Below, one piece after another: positions 6,758-8,848 of a stretch of DNA of 8,848 nt. Under the pieces are notes generated by a model. The model saw only the letters and a list, made by a program, of their open reading frames with translations. It was not told where the DNA came from and did not search any database. Numbering within the stretch: position 1 is the first letter of the stretch; every line of letters starts with the position of its first letter. The stretch is taken from contig PLMM01000186.1 of the NCBI GenBank assembly GCA_003142495.1, positions 1 to 8,848 of the forward strand, written 5' to 3'. The position numbers and the translations under genes are program-made. Source of the stretch: Gemmatimonadota bacterium. Its GTDB lineage: Bacteria; Gemmatimonadota; Gemmatimonadetes; Gemmatimonadales; Gemmatimonadaceae.

Positions 6758-7618
6758 CTACCAGCCGCTCCGGCTGAACAGCATCACCGGCACCGTCTTC
6801 ACCATGATCTTGAGATCCTCGGCGAGGCACTGGCGCTCGAGATACTCGAGGTCGTAGCGGATCTTCGCGCGCACGTCGTCGATCGACGTGTCGTACGAGT
6901 GGTTGATCTGCGCCCAGCCGGTGATGCCGGGGCGCGTGCGCTGGCGGAGCCTGTAGTCGGGAAGATCCTCGCGCAGGCGAACGAAGATGCTCGGACGCTC
7001 GGGGCGCGGACCAACGATGTTCATGTCGCCCATGATTACGTTCACCAGCTGCGGCAGCTCGTCGAGGCGCGTGCGCCGGAGGATACGGCCCAGCTTCGTC
7101 ACACGCGGATCGTTTCGCGTGGCCCAGACCGCCCCGCTATTTCGCTCGGCGTCCGCGCGCATCGTGCGGAACTTGTAGATCGTGAAGATCATCCCGCCCT
7201 GGTCCTGCTTGCGATTGCTGTAGAGCGCATCGATGATGTGGCGACGGCGGTCGAGCCCGACGCGCGTTTGCGAATACACGACCGGGCCGCGTGAGGTGAG
7301 CTTCACGGCGACTGCAACCAGCACGATCACTGGCGACAGCACGACGAGCGAGACGGATGCGAGCGCGACGTTCACGCAGCGGTTCGCGATCTCGGAGCGA
7401 TCGCGCACCACTACCGTAGGGGCCGACGGCGTGATCCGCCGGTCGGCGCGACGTACGATATCGATTCCCATCGGCGAATCAACTACGGTCGAGGATGGGG
7501 CCACGATGCGTGTCCCCCCACTTCGACGACGATTCGGTGTGCGTTCAACCGTCGGTTGGTCGCTTGCCTGCGGGATGCTCCACACGTTTGCTGCTCCTTC
7601 GCTGCGTCCGTTGCTCAT
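6758..7618 (-). CDS. Polyprenyl phosphate sugar-1-phosphate transferase (bacterial sugar transferase family)
   Basis: It would transfer a sugar-1-phosphate from a nucleotide sugar to undecaprenyl phosphate, the first membrane step of exopolysaccharide assembly. The protein has 286 residues from the ATG at 7618; a TTG at 7621 directly before it is also possible. The first 75 residues are basic and low-complexity. A hydrophobic segment (about 85-107) fits the re-entrant membrane helix of monotopic transferases, with SRGPVVYSQTRVG after it. KFRTMRADAE (about 149-158) carries the acidic residues of the active site. TRLDELPQLVNV, GDMNIVGPRPERP and RPGITGWAQIN (about 230-239) are further family signatures. 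It is the short PglC-like form, without the multi-helix N-terminal part of WcaJ. About 17 extra residues lie between VGLDRR and FTIYKFRTM. Its start overlaps the stop of the export gene (TTGATG), suggesting coupled translation. The sugar specificity cannot be predicted. Confidence 0.9.
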   Translation of the reverse strand: MSNGRSEGAANVWSIPQASDQPTVERTPNRRRSGGTRIVAPSSTVVDSPMGIDIVRRADRRITPSAPTVVVRDRSEIANRCVNVALASVSLVVLSPVIVLVAVAVKLTSRGPVVYSQTRVGLDRRRHIIDALYSNRKQDQGGMIFTIYKFRTMRADAERNSGAVWATRNDPRVTKLGRILRRTRLDELPQLVNVIMGDMNIVGPRPERPSIFVRLREDLPDYRLRQRTRPGITGWAQINHSYDTSIDDVRAKIRYDLEYLERQCLAEDLKIMVKTVPVMLFSRSGW

Positions 7619-8463
7619 CAATGACGCGACAATACGACTGCCGTGCTGATCAGACCAGCAGAAATTCCTACGATCGAGGCAACGAGCCCCCAGTTCGTCT
7701 TGTGACGTTCGCCAATGAGAATCTGATCGCCCGGCCGAATGTTCAGCTGGTCTAGCGTTGCACCTTTCGCAACTTCCTGTCCTAGCAACGTCGACGAGTA
7801 CACGACGTCGTTCCCACGCTTCACCTGCGTCCGGTCCACATCCGCAGTGCTCGTTGGACCGCCTGCAATCATGATCGCATCCGCCAAGGCGATGTCAGCC
7901 GGCAGCTGATAGAAGCCAGGCTTGCTCACCGCACCCATCACCGCCACGCGCACGAGCGACGTCGTCTGCACTTCCGGCCGCTTGATATAGCGCGCCAGCT
8001 GCGTCGTCAAGTAATCCTGCAGCTCCGATCGAAGCACGCCCGCGAGCGAGATGTCCGGCAGATTCGGCAGCCGGATCATTCTTCCAGCGCGGACGACGAC
8101 CGTGTCATTCACCATCGAATCGGTGCGAATCGTGAGAAACACACGATCGCCGACATCGAAGTCACCATCGCGCAGTCGCGTGCGAATCGTTGCGGCCTGC
8201 ATCTGCTTCTGCTGACGAATTGCCGGATCGGTGTTCGCCGCGGCTTCCTGATCCGTCGTCACCGCGAGCGCCTGCAGCTGCGCCCTCGTCGCCTCGGCGT
8301 GTTGAGACTCGCCTACCGGGAGCAGCACGGACGAAGGTGGCGCCGAATGATGACAGGCACTCAACCCCACCATGAGCACGAGACCGCTGAAGATTGCTGG
8401 TATCGAGCTTTGCAGCCGGCCTAGGCTGTTACGAAATGAAATGCGCATGTACGCGGTGGTCAT
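7618..8463 (-). CDS. Wza-like polysaccharide export outer-membrane lipoprotein
   Basis: The protein has 281 residues from the ATG at 8463 (276 from the ATG at 8448). Neither start has a strong ribosome binding site. The GTG at 8610 is unlikely, because it precedes the candidate promoter and adds a non-signal-like N-terminus. A lipoprotein signal ends in MVGLSAC, lipid Cys at residue 37, followed by His-His-Ser. A helical, Gln-rich segment follows, then the polysaccharide export (Poly_export) domain beginning FDVGDRVFLTI with RMIRLPNLPDISLAG, and one SLBB domain (VRVAVMGAVSKPGFYQLPADIALADAIMIAGG, split here as two adjoining strands). The C-terminus, NWGLVASIVGISAGLI to VVLSRH, is a hydrophobic helix, the position of the pore-forming helix in Wza. 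Wza itself has more repeated domains, so this is a compact form. It is the first gene of the operon and would form the outer-membrane exit for the polymer. No co-polymerase or tyrosine kinase partner is in the window. Confidence 0.88.
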   Translation of the reverse strand: MTTAYMRISFRNSLGRLQSSIPAIFSGLVLMVGLSACHHSAPPSSVLLPVGESQHAEATRAQLQALAVTTDQEAAANTDPAIRQQKQMQAATIRTRLRDGDFDVGDRVFLTIRTDSMVNDTVVVRAGRMIRLPNLPDISLAGVLRSELQDYLTTQLARYIKRPEVQTTSLVRVAVMGAVSKPGFYQLPADIALADAIMIAGGPTSTADVDRTQVKRGNDVVYSSTLLGQEVAKGATLDQLNIRPGDQILIGERHKTNWGLVASIVGISAGLISTAVVLSRH

Positions 8464-8527
8464 TGCACCAGACGTGCTAGAGATGAGAGGAATGTCATCA
8501 GAGGATAAATCTTTACGCTTTAGTAAC

Positions 8528-8544
8528 TTGGGAGGCGAACCCAA
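8528..8544 (-). other. Stem-loop at the predicted 5' end of the EPS mRNA
   Basis: TTGGG and CCCAA (8544-8540 and 8532-8528 on the minus strand) are separated by 7 nt. If transcription starts about 12 nt after the -12 element of the sigma-54 site, near 8546, this 5-bp hairpin would be at the extreme 5' end of the mRNA, a place where hairpins often protect against 5'-end decay. The leader would be about 80 nt. The structure is short and may be chance. Confidence 0.3.
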
Positions 8545-8556
8545 CGGGCAGGGAGG

Positions 8557-8572
8557 TGCATGTACAGTGCCA
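8557..8572 (-). promoter_or_regulatory. Candidate sigma-54 (-24/-12) promoter of the EPS operon
   Basis: On the minus strand the sequence reads TGGCAC TGTAC ATGCA. The -24 hexamer TGGCAC is perfect and the GG-to-GC spacing is exactly 10 nt, as in the consensus TGGCACG-N4-TTGCA; the -12 part differs by one base (ATGC for TTGC). It sits 94 nt upstream of the chosen export-protein start. Sigma-54 promoters are known for EPS genes in several bacteria with PrsR-type enhancer-binding proteins; the regulator here is not in the window. No sigma-70 box pair of similar quality was seen. Confidence 0.5.
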
Positions 8573-8848
8573 TCTGTAGCATCCCATCCACAATAGCGAT
8601 CTCCGTGCACACAGTGCGGAGAGAAGCCGGTTACTATGGTGGAACGAAATGAATCACATACGCTTGCGTCTAGCTGTGATCAGCGTTGCATTGGATTTGT
8701 GATGCATATCGCATGCACCGCGTGTCGCCATTACATCGTAGATGTGGCACCCGTGCCCCACGAAAGCGTTTGCTGGATTACAGGCCTCGCGCGTAAGTCT
8801 CATGCTGACAATGAGTTCCGTCGCGCGCGCGCATAGCGCATAGGACGT
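8573..8848. other. Upstream regulatory region of the EPS operon, no supported gene
   Basis: No credible gene was found here. The stretch is rich in short inverted repeats: GCAC/GTGC with CTCC/GGAG (8601-8621, with a 2-nt bulge), TGCAT/ATGCA with 5-nt spacer (8703-8717), ACATC/GATGT with 3-nt spacer (8733-8745), GGCAC/GTGCC with 2-nt spacer (8746-8757) and CTCAT/ATGAG with 7-nt spacer (8799-8815). Several lie 130-190 nt upstream of the candidate sigma-54 site, the usual distance for enhancer-binding protein sites. An alternating CG run sits at 8822-8831. Function of each is inferred only from position. Confidence 0.35.

Noticed and set aside
8464..8610. GTG at 8610 as the start of the export lipoprotein
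   Set aside because: The added 49 residues do not look like a signal peptide, and the start would precede the candidate sigma-54 promoter.
8463..8640. A second c-di-GMP riboswitch in the leader of the EPS operon
   Set aside because: A GGGTTCGCC stretch near 8540 recalls the 3' block, but neither GGCAAACC nor ACGCAAAGCC is present.
8636..8836. 66-residue + strand open frame at the right edge
   Set aside because: No ribosome binding site, no recognisable domain, and it spans the inverted-repeat-rich regulatory region; chance is the better explanation.

Overview
The window is GC-rich bacterial chromosome, most likely from a Gemmatimonadota-like soil or sediment bacterium. That placement is an inference from three things: base composition, a long sortilin/VPS10-like beta-propeller protein with an acidic tail, and the style of the exopolysaccharide proteins. 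Acidobacteriota or a deltaproteobacterial lineage cannot be excluded without searches.

Layout. At the left (1-1529, + strand) lies the C-terminal half of a secreted BNR/sortilin-type propeller protein whose start is outside the window. Everything else runs on the minus strand, read from right to left, and is an exopolysaccharide (EPS) module. It begins with a long upstream region (about 8573-8848), a candidate sigma-54 promoter (8557-8572) and a Wza-like outer-membrane polysaccharide export lipoprotein (7618-8463). A short PglC/WcaJ-type sugar-phosphate transferase follows (6758-7618, overlapping the previous gene by 1 nt). Next come a secreted Ig-like plus putative glycoside hydrolase (GHL15-like) protein (5005-6705) and an acyltransferase-3 membrane protein (3880-4959). 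Gaps of 52 and 45 nt suggest that these four genes form one operon.

After a 342-nt gap comes a second paralogue of the hydrolase-like protein (1531-3537), this time a predicted lipoprotein with two Ig-like domains. Its 5' leader (3560-3650) carries all the conserved elements of a cyclic-di-GMP-I (GEMM-I) riboswitch: the GGCAAACC segment, a GAAA-tetraloop hairpin, GGACGCAAAGCC, a CTAAG...GATG tetraloop-receptor hairpin and the GGGTTGCC 3' segment. The lipoprotein gene converges on the sortilin-like gene with a single base between the stop codons. A 13-bp perfect inverted repeat inside the 3' end of the sortilin-like gene could serve as a shared terminator.

How it may work together (inference). 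The transferase starts the glycan on undecaprenyl phosphate, the acyltransferase decorates it, the Wza-like lipoprotein exports it, and the two hydrolase-like proteins act on it outside the cytoplasm. One hydrolase paralogue is wired into the operon; the other, membrane-anchored, is separately controlled by c-di-GMP through RNA. No Wzx flippase, Wzy polymerase, Wzc co-polymerase or ordinary glycosyltransferase is in the window, so the rest of the pathway must lie elsewhere. The most notable item is the combination of a c-di-GMP riboswitch with a duplicated Big_2-GHL15-like pair in an EPS operon.
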